NCBI GenBank assembly: GCA_024280335.1
Contig: JAJRQI010000004.1
Span: 1-64,000 of the forward strand
Length of the DNA stretch: 64,000 nt
From: Deltaproteobacteria bacterium
GTDB taxonomy: Bacteria > Desulfobacterota > Desulfuromonadia > Desulfuromonadales > Geopsychrobacteraceae
Reading direction: 5' to 3'
Shown: positions 53,351-63,600 of the stretch, piece by piece
Position numbering within the stretch: the first letter of the stretch is position 1
Layout of the letters: each line of letters opens with the position of its first letter
Made by a program: the position numbers and the translations under genes
Notes under the pieces: generated by a model
What the model saw: only the letters and a program-made list of their open reading frames with translations
Database searches by the model: none
Told to the model about the DNA's origin: nothing

Positions 53351-53869
53351 ATGATCGTCGGATTTAATCACAACGTCAGCTATCGGGGGAGCGGGTTTCA
53401 TGTCCAGACCGAAGATAGTGGTGTCAAGAAACCGCAGTTAGTGACCCTGCTCTATCACGGCGGCACGATCATCGCTTCGCAAAAGACGGTTTATGCCGAT
53501 ATCCTCAAGGTCGACAACCTCAATCGGGTGGTTGAGGATCTGGCCAAAGAACAGCATAAAGGGATGTTGCGCAGATTGACTAAAGGGGAGTTTGATCAAC
53601 GGATTGTCGATTCAGGCATCCCGCTGGCGCCTGCTCCTGTTCCGGCGGATACGGTTGGAAATGAGCCGGTGGAAACGCCCGCCCCGCCTGTCGATATGTC
53701 GGCAAGTGCGGTGGACCTGCCTGAGGCGCTGCCGGTGGCGATGTCTACCGTTGCCGAACCGGTACAGATTGTTGAGGAACCGATAGTTGACAGGTTTCGT
53801 AAGTCGCCACCTGCGCAGAACCTGGATGCACTGATTTTTGCCTATCTCTCCGGGGCTGACCGGCTGTAG
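53351..53869 (+). CDS. Conserved protein of unknown function
   Basis: A 172-residue protein. The N-terminal 90 residues (MIVGFNHNVSYRGSGFHVQTEDSG, VTLLYHGGTIIASQKTVYADI) look well folded and similar to proteins of delta-proteobacteria known to me only as hypothetical. Residues about 92-150 are rich in proline, alanine, valine and glutamate and probably disordered. The tail LDALIFAYLSGADRL is helical. There is no signal or membrane segment. AGAGGGAAA precedes the ATG. The heme-sensor kinase follows 51 bp later, so the two may share a transcript. Confidence 0.75.
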   Translation: MIVGFNHNVSYRGSGFHVQTEDSGVKKPQLVTLLYHGGTIIASQKTVYADILKVDNLNRVVEDLAKEQHKGMLRRLTKGEFDQRIVDSGIPLAPAPVPADTVGNEPVETPAPPVDMSASAVDLPEALPVAMSTVAEPVQIVEEPIVDRFRKSPPAQNLDALIFAYLSGADRL

Positions 53870-53920
53870 TTTCTCGCAAGTAACTGGCGTCCAGATCTTT
53901 GGCCCTGAAAGGTTTTCTCC

Positions 53921-55405
53921 TTGTTCACTAGCCTGATCAGTCGAATTATCCTGCTTATCATTATTCTGCTTACCATCGGGGTGAGCGGCTTTACCCTGTT
54001 TCATCTGCAGCGTGAGAAGGTCCACCTGATCGATGGTACTCGGCAGAGCGCGCAGTTGCTGCTCAATACGATTGAGAAATCAATCTTTCACTCGATGCGG
54101 CTGGGGAATTCTGCAGAAGTCCAGGCGGTTCTGGAGATGGTCGGTGACAGCAAAGGGTTCGCGGGAGTGCGCATTTTCGGCACGGATGGCTTGATCCTCA
54201 AGTCGCACCATCCTGAAGAGATCGGCCAGATGGTCGATAAACGCAGCTTTAACCTCTATGTTCAGCAACAGGATGAGGCAATCTTTGATAACCCTGACGG
54301 GGAGCAGGTGATGTCGTTGATTCGGCCGATTGTCGCTGATGAACGCTGCTTTCGCTGTCATGGTTCGGGGCAAAAGGTGGTTGGGATTCTGAACCTTGAT
54401 TTTTCTCTGGCACAGATGTCTCAACAGTTGCGAGAAACCACCGAAATGTTTGGTTTTTCAACGCTGTTTATCCTGCTGTTTCTGGCTCCGGGAATTGCCC
54501 TGGTGATGATCCGGCTGTTACGGCGGCCGTTGCAACGTATTACCGATTGCATGGGACAGGTTGAGGCGGGAAATCTGAGTGTGCGGATGGAGCCACGTAC
54601 CGACGACGAGGTCGGTCGGCTGATGCAGGGGTTCAATTCGATGGTCGGCAACCTCGATCGAACCCAAAACGAGTTGAAACAATATCACTATCGGCAAATG
54701 GAACGTGCCGACCGGTTGGCATCAGTGGGGGAAATGGCGGCCGGATTGGCGCATGAAATCAAGAACCCCTTGGCCGGGATCTGCGGTGCTATCGATGTCT
54801 TGGCCGATGATTATCCGGAAGATGATCAGCGCCGTGAGGTCATGAGGCAGATCCAGGTTCAGGTCGGTCGATTGAACAACACGGTCAATGATCTGCTCTT
54901 TTTCGGGAAACCGGGCCAGCCTGTTTTTACCTACTGCGACATCAACAACCTGATCAAACAGACCCTGATGTTTGTCGTACAGCATCCGGAAGCGAAAAAT
55001 ATTAATCAGGTCGAGGAGTTTACTCGAGGGTTGCCGCCGGTCTGGGTCGACCAGAAGCAGATCCAGCAGGTCCTGCTCAATGTGGTTGTCAATGCTCTGC
55101 AGGCCATGGTGGCTGGCGGCGTATTGACCGTGATAACGGACAAGGTTGAGCGCGGGGGGCAGGATTGGGTGCAGATTGAGATTTGTGATACGGGGCCGGG
55201 GATTTCGGCCGACGAGTTGAAGAAGATATTTAACCCGTTTTATACCACGAAAAGCCAGGGTACCGGACTGGGACTGCCGATCTGTCGACAGCTGATGGAG
55301 AGCAACGGCGGAACCCTGCGTGTAGATAGCGGGCGGAGCAGTGGCGCTTGCTTTATTCTGGATTTGCCGGCGGTTAAGGTCGGCGAGGGGCCGGTACCTG
55401 AATAG
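53921..55405 (+). CDS. Membrane sensor histidine kinase with periplasmic c-type heme motif
   Basis: A 494-residue kinase. Helix 1 lies at about 7-28 and helix 2 at about 175-197, with a periplasmic domain between. That domain holds C143-F-R-C146-H147, a c-type heme-binding motif, just before VVGILNLDFSL, so it probably binds heme and reads redox state or a gas. HAMP follows (about 198-250), then HisKA with H278 in GLAHEIKNPLAGI, and HATPase motifs NVVVNALQAM and GTGLGLPIC. The TTG start at 53921 has AAAGG upstream. The NtrC-type regulator follows 37 bp later and is the likely partner. Confidence 0.9.
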   Translation: MFTSLISRIILLIIILLTIGVSGFTLFHLQREKVHLIDGTRQSAQLLLNTIEKSIFHSMRLGNSAEVQAVLEMVGDSKGFAGVRIFGTDGLILKSHHPEEIGQMVDKRSFNLYVQQQDEAIFDNPDGEQVMSLIRPIVADERCFRCHGSGQKVVGILNLDFSLAQMSQQLRETTEMFGFSTLFILLFLAPGIALVMIRLLRRPLQRITDCMGQVEAGNLSVRMEPRTDDEVGRLMQGFNSMVGNLDRTQNELKQYHYRQMERADRLASVGEMAAGLAHEIKNPLAGICGAIDVLADDYPEDDQRREVMRQIQVQVGRLNNTVNDLLFFGKPGQPVFTYCDINNLIKQTLMFVVQHPEAKNINQVEEFTRGLPPVWVDQKQIQQVLLNVVVNALQAMVAGGVLTVITDKVERGGQDWVQIEICDTGPGISADELKKIFNPFYTTKSQGTGLGLPICRQLMESNGGTLRVDSGRSSGACFILDLPAVKVGEGPVPE

Positions 55406-55442
55406 TTGACTTGATGGATAGAATTTGCTGAGGAGAGAACCC

Positions 55443-56813
55443 GTGCAAAAAAACAAGATTCTGGTTGTTGATGATGAGCACTTGATCCGCTGGTCTTTGG
55501 AGCAGAACCTGAAAAAGCAGGGCTACGATGTCGCCACTGCCGGTTCCGGTGAAGACGCGCTGCGCTTGTTGCAGGAGGAATCGCCCGATTTGGTGTTACT
55601 CGATGTGCAGTTGCCGGGAATGAACGGCATGGAAGTGCTGGAGCGGATCAAGGAGATGGAAGAGGAGGTCATCGTTATCATGGTGACCGCGCTCGGCGTT
55701 TTGGAAACTGCGGTTATGGCAATGCGCTTGGGGGCTTACGATTACATCAACAAGCCGTTTAATCTTGATGAGTTGGCGATTGTTATCTGCAAAGCCCTTG
55801 AGACTCAGGAGCTGAAGCGTGAGGTCGCTCAGCTGCGCTCAACCCAGCCGAAAAAGTTCAGTATTGACGAAATCATCGGTGAGAGCGAAGACTTGAAACA
55901 TGTGCTTGGCATGGTCCTCAAAATTGCCCAGAGTGACGCAGGCACCGTGCTGGTGCAGGGGGAGAGCGGGACCGGCAAGGAGTTGATCGCCAAGGCGATC
56001 CATTATGAAAGTGCTCGGGCCGACAAGCCCTTTATGGCGATTAACTGCGCCGCAGTGCCGGAGACCCTGCTTGAAAGTGAGCTGATGGGGCATGAAAAGG
56101 GCGCTTTTACCGATGCCAAGAGTCTGAAGAAGGGGCTGTTCGAAATGGCCCACGGCGGCACCGTGTTTCTTGACGAAATCGGTGATATGCCGCAGGGGAT
56201 TCAGGCCAAGTTGCTGCGGGTACTTGAAGATCGTTCCTTCCGGCGGGTCGGTGGAACCAAGGATATCCATGTCGATGTGCGGATTGTCTCGGCGACCAAC
56301 AAGGATTTGCTGGCGGCGATCGAAGACAAGAGCTTTCGCAATGACCTCTATTACCGGTTGCAGGTCATCCCGATCTTTTTAACCCCGCTGCGGGAGCGGC
56401 GCAGCGATATTCTGATCTTGGCACACAGCTTTATCGAATCGTTCAATAAGGAGTTCGGCAAGTCGGTCCAGGGGATTTCCGCAGCTGCGGAGAAGTTTCT
56501 CATGGAATACGATTGGCCGGGCAATGTCCGCGAGCTGCGCAATGTGATTGAGCGGGCGATTATTCTGGAAGATGAGGAAATCATGCGACTTGAGCATCTG
56601 CCGCGCGAACTGGTGTCGCGATCCGGCGGAACCGAGTCCGGGCCGTTGGAGTTTATTCTGCCGCCGGAAGGGATCGATATTGAAGATGTTGAACGTGAAT
56701 TGATCCGTCAGTCCCTGGAGATGGCAGAAGGAAATCAATCAAAAGCGGCCAAAAAATTAAACCTGGGAATCGACGCTTTCAGATATAGAATGAAGAAATT
56801 CAAATTCTTATAG
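55443..56813 (+). CDS. Sigma-54-dependent response regulator, NtrC family
   Basis: A 456-residue activator with a receiver domain (phosphorylated Asp54 in [10 protein letters not shown]). The AAA+ domain has [11 protein letters not shown] (Walker A), GAFTDA (sigma-54 contact loop) and [12 protein letters not shown] (Walker B). A C-terminal Fis-type helix-turn-helix reads [24 protein letters not shown] 55443 with GAGGAG upstream is the start. It is paired with the heme-motif kinase. The next plus-strand promoter (56929-56946) is of the sigma-54 type, so it is the likely target. Confidence 0.95.
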   Translation: MQKNKILVVDDEHLIRWSLEQNLKKQGYDVATAGSGEDALRLLQEESPDLVLLDVQLPGMNGMEVLERIKEMEEEVIVIMVTALGVLETAVMAMRLGAYDYINKPFNLDELAIVICKALETQELKREVAQLRSTQPKKFSIDEIIGESEDLKHVLGMVLKIAQSDAGTVLVQGESGTGKELIAKAIHYESARADKPFMAINCAAVPETLLESELMGHEKGAFTDAKSLKKGLFEMAHGGTVFLDEIGDMPQGIQAKLLRVLEDRSFRRVGGTKDIHVDVRIVSATNKDLLAAIEDKSFRNDLYYRLQVIPIFLTPLRERRSDILILAHSFIESFNKEFGKSVQGISAAAEKFLMEYDWPGNVRELRNVIERAIILEDEEIMRLEHLPRELVSRSGGTESGPLEFILPPEGIDIEDVERELIRQSLEMAEGNQSKAAKKLNLGIDAFRYRMKKFKFL

Positions 56814-56856
56814 ACAGCTTATTAGCTTTTATATACAATGTGACGATTCTAGAACT

Positions 56857-56895
56857 GCGGGAATTTTGTAACTTATGAAGATTCCCGCTTTTTTT
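56857..56895 (+). terminator. Terminator after the sigma-54 regulator gene
   Basis: GCGGGAAT (56857-56864) pairs with ATTCCCGC (56881-56888), followed by a run of seven T. It isolates the two-component genes from the cytochrome cluster. Confidence 0.9.
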
Positions 56896-56928
56896 ATCTT
56901 TTACAGCCCGATGAGAGACGGCTAACCT

Positions 56929-56946
56929 TTGGTATTCTCCTTGCAA
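56929..56946 (+). promoter_or_regulatory. Sigma-54 (-24/-12) promoter of the cytochrome cluster
   Basis: The sequence TTGGTATTCTCCTTGCAA has GG (56931-56932) and GC (56943-56944) separated by exactly 10 bp, with TTGCA at -12. Transcription would start near 56956, about 70 nt before the NHL-protein gene. An enhancer-binding activator is encoded immediately upstream. The -24 half lacks the CAC of the best consensus. Confidence 0.7.
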
Positions 56947-57026
56947 TCTTAGATGGCAGGAAAGCACCGAAACAGTCTCCCGGTAGCTACTGCTCTGGGG
57001 TTCAGGCTCTCGAAGGGGAGGTTTTT

Positions 57027-59831
57027 ATGGCCCGTGTATGGATAAACATCTGCTTTTTGGTGGCGTTATCGCTGCTCTCTGGCGTGATATGGCCTGATTG
57101 TGTTGCTGCCGTACCGGCACCGCAGCTTGAACGACTTGGTCAGATCAAGGCTGGACTGCGGGTTCCTTCGCGGATCGACGTGGATGCAGCAGGCAATCTT
57201 TATGTTGCCGATTCCCGTTTGCAGCAGGTCGTCAAGTTCGATCGCTTCGGTCGTCAGGTGGCCCTGTTTACCCAGGTCGAGGCCTCAGGCGCCGGTCTGG
57301 CGGTCAGCGCCGACGGCAGCCGGATCTATGTTGCCGCTAACGACAAGGTTGCTGTGTATGCCGCAGGCGGTGAGCTGGTTGGCTATCTCGGAAGTGGGGC
57401 TGGTGAATTCAGCACCGCAGGTTCCATCGATCTCGACAGTGACGGCAATATCTATGTGGCCGACCTGGGCCGACGCAAGATCAACGTTTATACTCCCCGA
57501 TTGAGCTTCAGCGGAAACTTGGGCTCAGTCTCCTTCGTCGCCAGCTCCGCTTTAGCTATCGATCCGAATACCGACCAGATCTATATTGCAGAATCTGCAA
57601 CTGCCGAGACTTCCGGCTTGGTCCCGCAGGTTCGCGTTTTTGACCGTCTCGGCAACCAACTGCGTAGCATCAATGCCGAAACCGGTTTCGGCGCTACCGC
57701 GATGCTGTTTTTCGGCGGCATGACTTTTGACCGTGCCGGCCGTTTTTTTATCGGCGATGTCGCCGGCAAGAGTGTCCGTATTCTGGAGGCTTCTTCCGCA
57801 ACCGCATTAGTCAACTATGCTGAGTACAGCATCTCCCGGCCCGCTTCGTTGGCCTACGATGAGGTGACCGGTCGCTTGTTTGTGCTGCGCTCCGATCGGC
57901 AGATCGACATCTATGGCGTTAATGGCGGCAGCAACCCTCTGCAGCTTAACAGCGCACCGAATGTTCCGGTTCTAACCGCCCCTGTCGCTGGTAGCGAAGT
58001 GGCAACCCTGACCCCTTCTGTGGCCTTTGTAAACGCGATTGATCCAGATGGGTTCGATGAGATCAGCTATACGGTTCGGCTCTTTGATGCGGCGCAGAAC
58101 CTGGTCAGCAGTTTCGACCTGGCCGAGCTGCCGGTTGTAACTTCAGGCCGTGTTGCTGTCTCCCTGCAGGAAGATGCTCTTTACCGCTGGCAGGTACAGG
58201 CGTTTGACGGTCAGGATATCTCTGCCTGGTCCGATCTGCAGAGTTTCTATGTAAACACTGTCAATAGTGCACCCAGTATGCCGCTGTTGCTGGCACCGCT
58301 GGCTGGTGCTGAAGTCTATAGCGATGGACTGCTGCGCTGGCAGGTTTCAGTCGACAGCGATCCCTTCGATCAGGTTCACTATCTGGTTGAGGTTGCCAGT
58401 GATTCAGGTTTTCACTACAAGGTTATCAGCGAACTGGTGAGCGGCAGTGAATTGCCGCTGATCGATTTCAGCGCGGTTCTGGAGCCGGGGCATAGCTATT
58501 ATTGGCAGGTGTCTGCGATAGATAGAGATGCGGCGACCCGGGTTTCAAACGCGGACGGTCGCTTCAGCTATCAGGCTTCGGCGCTGATCGTTGCGGCCAA
58601 TATGCCGGACGCCCGGGTTTATCTCGGAGGGCACCAGAATTACGCCGGTCAGTTTGTCGGGGTTGCGCCGCTAGAATTGCGCGACCTGCCGCCGGGTCGT
58701 TATCAGCTTGTGGTTGAACGGGCCGGATTCGAACCGTTTCTGCTGCCGGTCGAGGTCAGCCCGGGCAGCACCAGCGATATTTATGCGCTGCTGCAGCCGG
58801 CCCTGATTCCTACAGGGTTGTCTTTCGCTCCTCTGCCGGTTGCCGGTCAGCAACTCGCAAGTTCCGCAACGCTTACGCCGCTGGTGGCAGATCTCGATAT
58901 GGACGGGGTTGAGGATCTGTTGCTGACCGATGCCGATGGGGTCATCCATCTCTATCCGGGTGCTTTACGCAACGAACCGGAGCTGTCAGGCGGCAAGAGC
59001 GAAAAGCGTCAGCTCGAATTCACCAGCGAGCAGCCACTCAACCTGCCGCAAATTATTGGTGCCAGCCCTTGTCTGATCGACTGGAATAACGATTTTCAGC
59101 AGGATCTGCTGATCGGTTCTGCCGACGGCAGCGTGCGTCTTTATCTGAATCAAGGCAATTTCAGTTTTACTGCCGAAGGTCAGTGGCTGGTCGGTGTGAT
59201 CGGTCAGGCAGTGCCGACCGTTGCAGATATCGATCAAGATGGAGCCAAAGATCTGGTCGTCGGCAGCGGGATCGGCGAGCTGCTGCTGTACCGCAACCTC
59301 GGCAGCGATGCCGCGCCGCAACTGTCAGAACCTCAATTGCTGGTGACTTTTGCTGAAGCTGCCGCGCCGAGCTTTGTTGATTGGGATGCTGACGGTGTCC
59401 GTGAATTGTTGATCGCGACCGAAGGTCAGGTTTATCGTGCCACCTATACGGCCGGTGCGCTGAGCAGTTTGACACTGATCGATACTGCCGGCATTCAGGT
59501 TGAACGTTTAAGTGCCATGGATCTGGACGCGGTTGCCGGTAAAGACCTGTTGGCCGGGACCGCTGACGGCCGGCTGCTGCTGGCGACGGCTGAAGGTAGC
59601 GAGTATGTCGATCAGTTTTACGTCGCGCTTGAAGCTAAATTGTTACAGATTAAAGCTCCGCTGGTCGAAGAGCAACCGGTACATCTGCCCCTTATCGATC
59701 TGATGTCCGCCAGTCTGGCCGAACGGAAACTCGCCGACGTACTGCTTTTGATTGAAGAATTAATTTTTCGGCTGCCGGCAGATGCCGCAGCGACAGTGGT
59801 GGCCAGCGAATTGGCGGTCATTCTGCAATAA
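57027..59831 (+). CDS. Exported NHL-propeller / FN3 / PEGA / FG-GAP multidomain protein
   Basis: A 934-residue secreted protein with a signal peptide (about 1-28). NHL-type beta-propeller repeats run from about 38 to 300 (DAAGNLYVADS, DSDGNIYVADL). Two fibronectin-III-like domains lie at about 315-410 and 415-515. A PEGA domain follows (about 520-595, PDARVYLGGHQNYAG, LPPGRYQLVVERAGF). FG-GAP/VCBS-like repeats cover about 615-850 (DLDMDGVEDLLLTDADG, DIDQDGAKDLVVGSG), with calcium-type DxDxDG loops. GGGGAGG precedes the ATG. It is followed by two cytochrome genes and is likely an outer-surface scaffold for them; no enzymatic motif is seen. Confidence 0.85.
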   Translation: MARVWINICFLVALSLLSGVIWPDCVAAVPAPQLERLGQIKAGLRVPSRIDVDAAGNLYVADSRLQQVVKFDRFGRQVALFTQVEASGAGLAVSADGSRIYVAANDKVAVYAAGGELVGYLGSGAGEFSTAGSIDLDSDGNIYVADLGRRKINVYTPRLSFSGNLGSVSFVASSALAIDPNTDQIYIAESATAETSGLVPQVRVFDRLGNQLRSINAETGFGATAMLFFGGMTFDRAGRFFIGDVAGKSVRILEASSATALVNYAEYSISRPASLAYDEVTGRLFVLRSDRQIDIYGVNGGSNPLQLNSAPNVPVLTAPVAGSEVATLTPSVAFVNAIDPDGFDEISYTVRLFDAAQNLVSSFDLAELPVVTSGRVAVSLQEDALYRWQVQAFDGQDISAWSDLQSFYVNTVNSAPSMPLLLAPLAGAEVYSDGLLRWQVSVDSDPFDQVHYLVEVASDSGFHYKVISELVSGSELPLIDFSAVLEPGHSYYWQVSAIDRDAATRVSNADGRFSYQASALIVAANMPDARVYLGGHQNYAGQFVGVAPLELRDLPPGRYQLVVERAGFEPFLLPVEVSPGSTSDIYALLQPALIPTGLSFAPLPVAGQQLASSATLTPLVADLDMDGVEDLLLTDADGVIHLYPGALRNEPELSGGKSEKRQLEFTSEQPLNLPQIIGASPCLIDWNNDFQQDLLIGSADGSVRLYLNQGNFSFTAEGQWLVGVIGQAVPTVADIDQDGAKDLVVGSGIGELLLYRNLGSDAAPQLSEPQLLVTFAEAAAPSFVDWDADGVRELLIATEGQVYRATYTAGALSSLTLIDTAGIQVERLSAMDLDAVAGKDLLAGTADGRLLLATAEGSEYVDQFYVALEAKLLQIKAPLVEEQPVHLPLIDLMSASLAERKLADVLLLIEELIFRLPADAAATVVASELAVILQ

Positions 59832-59887
59832 GCTACATATGTAATTAAAAAATGAAATCAGGGTACTGCAGGAGTGAGGGCAAATCG

Positions 59888-60637
59888 ATGAAGAAATTGA
59901 CATTAATGCTGATCGGGATATTGCTGGTTGCCGGACCGGTCTGGGCGGCCAAGGTTTCGGATGTGTTCAACACCAAACACAATCTCGCCAGCACTCAGCC
60001 GAACGCTTTCTGGAATGCTGCCTACTCCGCAACCAATGTCGATGAAGTCTGCATTTTCTGCCATACCCCGCATGGCGGCTCCCTCGACGGACCGCTCTGG
60101 AACCGAGATGTGTCAGCGATTACCGGCGCCGGGATTTTCACCCATTACACCAGCGAAACCCTCTCGACCACCGTCGGGGCTTCCAACCGGGCTGTCAACA
60201 AGCAATCGTTGCTCTGCCTCTCCTGTCACGACGGCAGTATCGGTGTCGGCGATAATCTGATCAACAATGCCGGGACCGCCCCGGATAACACCGGAGCCGG
60301 GTTCAAAATCATTATCAATGCCGATGGTGTCAATCCGGCCAAGCGTACCGGCGCCGCACGCGGCAACCTTGGCAGCACCACCGACCTGTCGGACGACCAT
60401 CCGATCTCTTTCAATTATCCAGATGTCCTGGCCGATGCGACCAACGCCGGTGCGCTGCAGACTGTGGCTGTCGTTGAAGCCGCAGATCTGGTTCTTTATA
60501 ACGGCGCCAGCAAGACCGTTGAATGCGTGACCTGCCACGATCCTCATGTCGACTCTTCGGTTGACGCTGATTACAAGCCGTTTTTGAGGATTCCGAACAC
60601 TGGTAGCGCAATGTGTCTGGCCTGTCATATCAAGTAG
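59888..60637 (+). CDS. Exported tetraheme c-type cytochrome
   Basis: A 249-residue protein with a signal peptide ending near VWAA (residue 20-21) and four CxxCH motifs: CIFCH (55-59), CLSCH (110-114), CVTCH (213-217) and CLACH (243-247). Histidines in NTKHNL (H31) and DDHPISF (H171) are probable distal ligands. The layout, with wide spacing and NTKHNL near the N-terminus, recalls surface cytochromes of Geobacter such as OmcE/OmcS, but I cannot confirm orthology. ATG 59888 is used. It lies between the NHL protein and the giant cytochrome. Confidence 0.9.
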   Translation: MKKLTLMLIGILLVAGPVWAAKVSDVFNTKHNLASTQPNAFWNAAYSATNVDEVCIFCHTPHGGSLDGPLWNRDVSAITGAGIFTHYTSETLSTTVGASNRAVNKQSLLCLSCHDGSIGVGDNLINNAGTAPDNTGAGFKIIINADGVNPAKRTGAARGNLGSTTDLSDDHPISFNYPDVLADATNAGALQTVAVVEAADLVLYNGASKTVECVTCHDPHVDSSVDADYKPFLRIPNTGSAMCLACHIK

Positions 60638-60680
60638 CCTGACAGGTCGTAGGACCGCCTTAACATTGGGGAGTATGCTG

Positions 60681-63600
60681 ATGAGACGTAATATTCTGAT
60701 ACCTTTATTTGTGATGGTTGTGCTGTTGAGCCTCCCAGCTCTGGCGACCGCGCGGATGGTGCACGATTTCGATTGTGCCAACTGTCACAAACCGGGTTCA
60801 GGTCTCAAGTCTTTGTCAAACGTCTGTGTCGATTGTCACTCTACGGCGATGGTCGGCAGCACCTTTCCGTTTCGGCGCGGCGGTGGCAATACCAATCCGA
60901 TCCCCAACAAAACCTTTGCCATCGGTGACGCCAGCGATGCTTTCGGTTCGGTGACCGCCACCGGTGAAATCCCCGGTGATCAGACCTCGCATAACTGGGC
61001 AGCGCTCGATGCCAATCCTGCCGCCGGTGCCAGCGCTCCGAGTGACCCGCTCTTTTATGGTTCTGATAACTATTCCGGCAACTATGTTACCTGCGGTCGT
61101 TGTCATGATCCGCATGGTTTCGAGACCAATCCCAAGCTGTTGAAACTGGGTGTCGGCAGCGAAAGTGCCCTGTGTAACGATTGTCATGTCGACTGGGCAT
61201 CAGATACCGCCCTTTTTGAAGGGGGCAGCGCCGCGACCAACGTCCACCCGATGGTCAGCAACTATGCCGCCATCGCTGCCGCCAAACCGGGCCAGTACAA
61301 TGACGTTGCCAGCCTCAATGCCGCTCCCGGTGAAATTGCCCTGAACGCCACCGGCGGCATCGACTGCTTGAGTTGCCACGGGGTTCACTGGACTGATTCC
61401 GACGCCAGTACCACCGATGGTGCTGCCCAGGCTTTGAATGTTGGTGATGGCAGAATCCTCCATGCCGACGGTGGCCAGAGCGACGGGTCCAACGTTTGTC
61501 AGACCTGCCACAAATACGAAGAGCATGGTTTGAATCGCAGCGGCGGAGCCAATGCCATCGGTTGTTTGATCTGCCACGCGGCTCACGTTGAAGATCAGGG
61601 CGGGCTGATCAACAACTATATGCTGCGCAAGCAGATCACCACCTACCTGCCGAAAGATTCTGCCAGCGGGACCGTCACCGGTTTGCTGCTCGATGTCAGT
61701 AACGTCCAGAAACAGCGTCTGTGGGATTACTGCTTCACCTGCCACGACTCGGCTGCTGCGGTTGCCGGGCATAACTCGTCCTGGAACTGTGTCGATTGTC
61801 ACGGTCACGACAATGCTACCGGCAGCTGGACTGCCGCAGGTGGTTGCAACACCTGCCACGGCTATCCGCCGAGCGAAAATGTCGTTTCCGATGGCGCCGG
61901 TGGTAACGCCGGTTATGCCTCGGGTTATGACAGCAGCGGACATTTTAAGAATGAGTTGAACACCCAACACAGCGCCCACGCCGGTGGCGGCAGTGATTAT
62001 TCCTTTTCTTGCGCTACCTGTCATGCCAACAATAATCACATGGCCGGCGATTATGCCGATGTCTTTTTCGCGCCGATGAACAGCTTGGTCGATGCCGGCG
62101 GCCAGTTGGCAGCAACCTATGCCGCCGCCGGCGGAACCTGTTCGGCAGTCTATTGCCACAGTAACGGCGGCCCGCGCGGCGCAGTGCCGACCGTCAACAA
62201 TCCCGGCGTTTGGGAAGGCGGTGCCGCGATCAACAGCTGTGATGCCTGCCATGGTAATGATGCGACCGATATGGCGACCCGCAGTAATTCAGCGACCCAT
62301 ATCGCTCACCTGAACAAGGGCTACAGTTGTCAGGTTTGCCATGCCGATACCGCAGACAGTGCCACCACCCTGGCTGCCGGTGCCATCGGCGGTACTCACG
62401 TTAACGGCGCTGCGGATGTCACTTTCGACGCAACTTCACTCAGTTTTGGCCTGGGGGCAACCTCTTACGGAACTAACGGCAGCTGTTCGGTTTATTGCCA
62501 CAGTAACGGCACCACCAACGTGTCTCCGGACTGGGACGATAACACCAGCGGTGCCTGCGGAACTTGCCACCAGTACAACAATGCCGGTGTCGCAACCGGC
62601 AGCGGAACCGCGCTGGGGAATGCCCATGCCGTGCACCTGTTTGCAGCAAATGGCCCCAAAATCGCGACCTGCTCTACCTGCCATACGCACGACGGTGCCG
62701 GCGGTGTGGCGAACAGCGACCACGTCAACGGTGCCAAGGATCTGGTAGCTGGTGCCTGCGATGCCTGTCACGGTACCGATGGTATTTCCGCTACCGGTAC
62801 TGACCGGATGCCGGTCTGGAGCGATGCAACTTCTGTCGATTGTGAAACCTGCCACAGCGGTAGTAATATCGCCGTTATCGGTGGCAACACCGCTCCGGCA
62901 AAAACAAATTTTACCAGCCTGGGTCATGGTGATGCCGGTTTGACCGCTGCTCCTGCCTGTGCTGACTGTCACGATGCAGCCGATGTCGGCCACTTTGACG
63001 GCGATCAGCTTGACAAGCGTTTGAAGGTCGATCCGCAGGCCGACGGCGGTGCAGAAGATTATGCTGTTTCTGCTACAGGTTGGTGCCAGGATTGCCACAC
63101 CGAGAATGCCCACTTCGACAACACCAATACCGCCAGCGGGACCAGTAGCGACGGCGACAGCTGTATTCTCTGCCACGAGCCGCACGGCGACGGCATGGGC
63201 AGCAATACTGATGCCATGGTTATCGTCGGCGCCGGTTTTACCGATCGCACCGCTGCCGCCAGCTATTTCAACGTCGGCAACAACGGCGTCTGTCAGGTCT
63301 GTCACGATCCGGCTGAAGTCAGCCATTACAACACTGCCGGTAACGATGGTCACAACGCTGCCACCGCCTGTTATAGCTGTCACAGCCACAGCAGTTCTCC
63401 GCAAGCCTTTCAGGGCGGCGAATGCTATGCCTGTCACGGTGATGGTATCAGTGAATACTGGCCGCAGAATACCGGGAACAATCGTACCACCGATGCCGTT
63501 GGCGATTTTAACGATGCCGGTCGTCATCAGAAGCATATGGAGCTTCTGGCGAGCAAACTCGGTTACACCCTACCGGGCAGTGACGCCGAGCAAAAGGCGA

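Noticed and set aside
56946-57026. c-di-GMP or cGAMP (GEMM) riboswitch in the leader of the NHL-protein gene
   Set aside because: The leader can fold and has GAAA-like turns, but the conserved ACGCAAAGCC core is absent. A covariance-model search would settle it.
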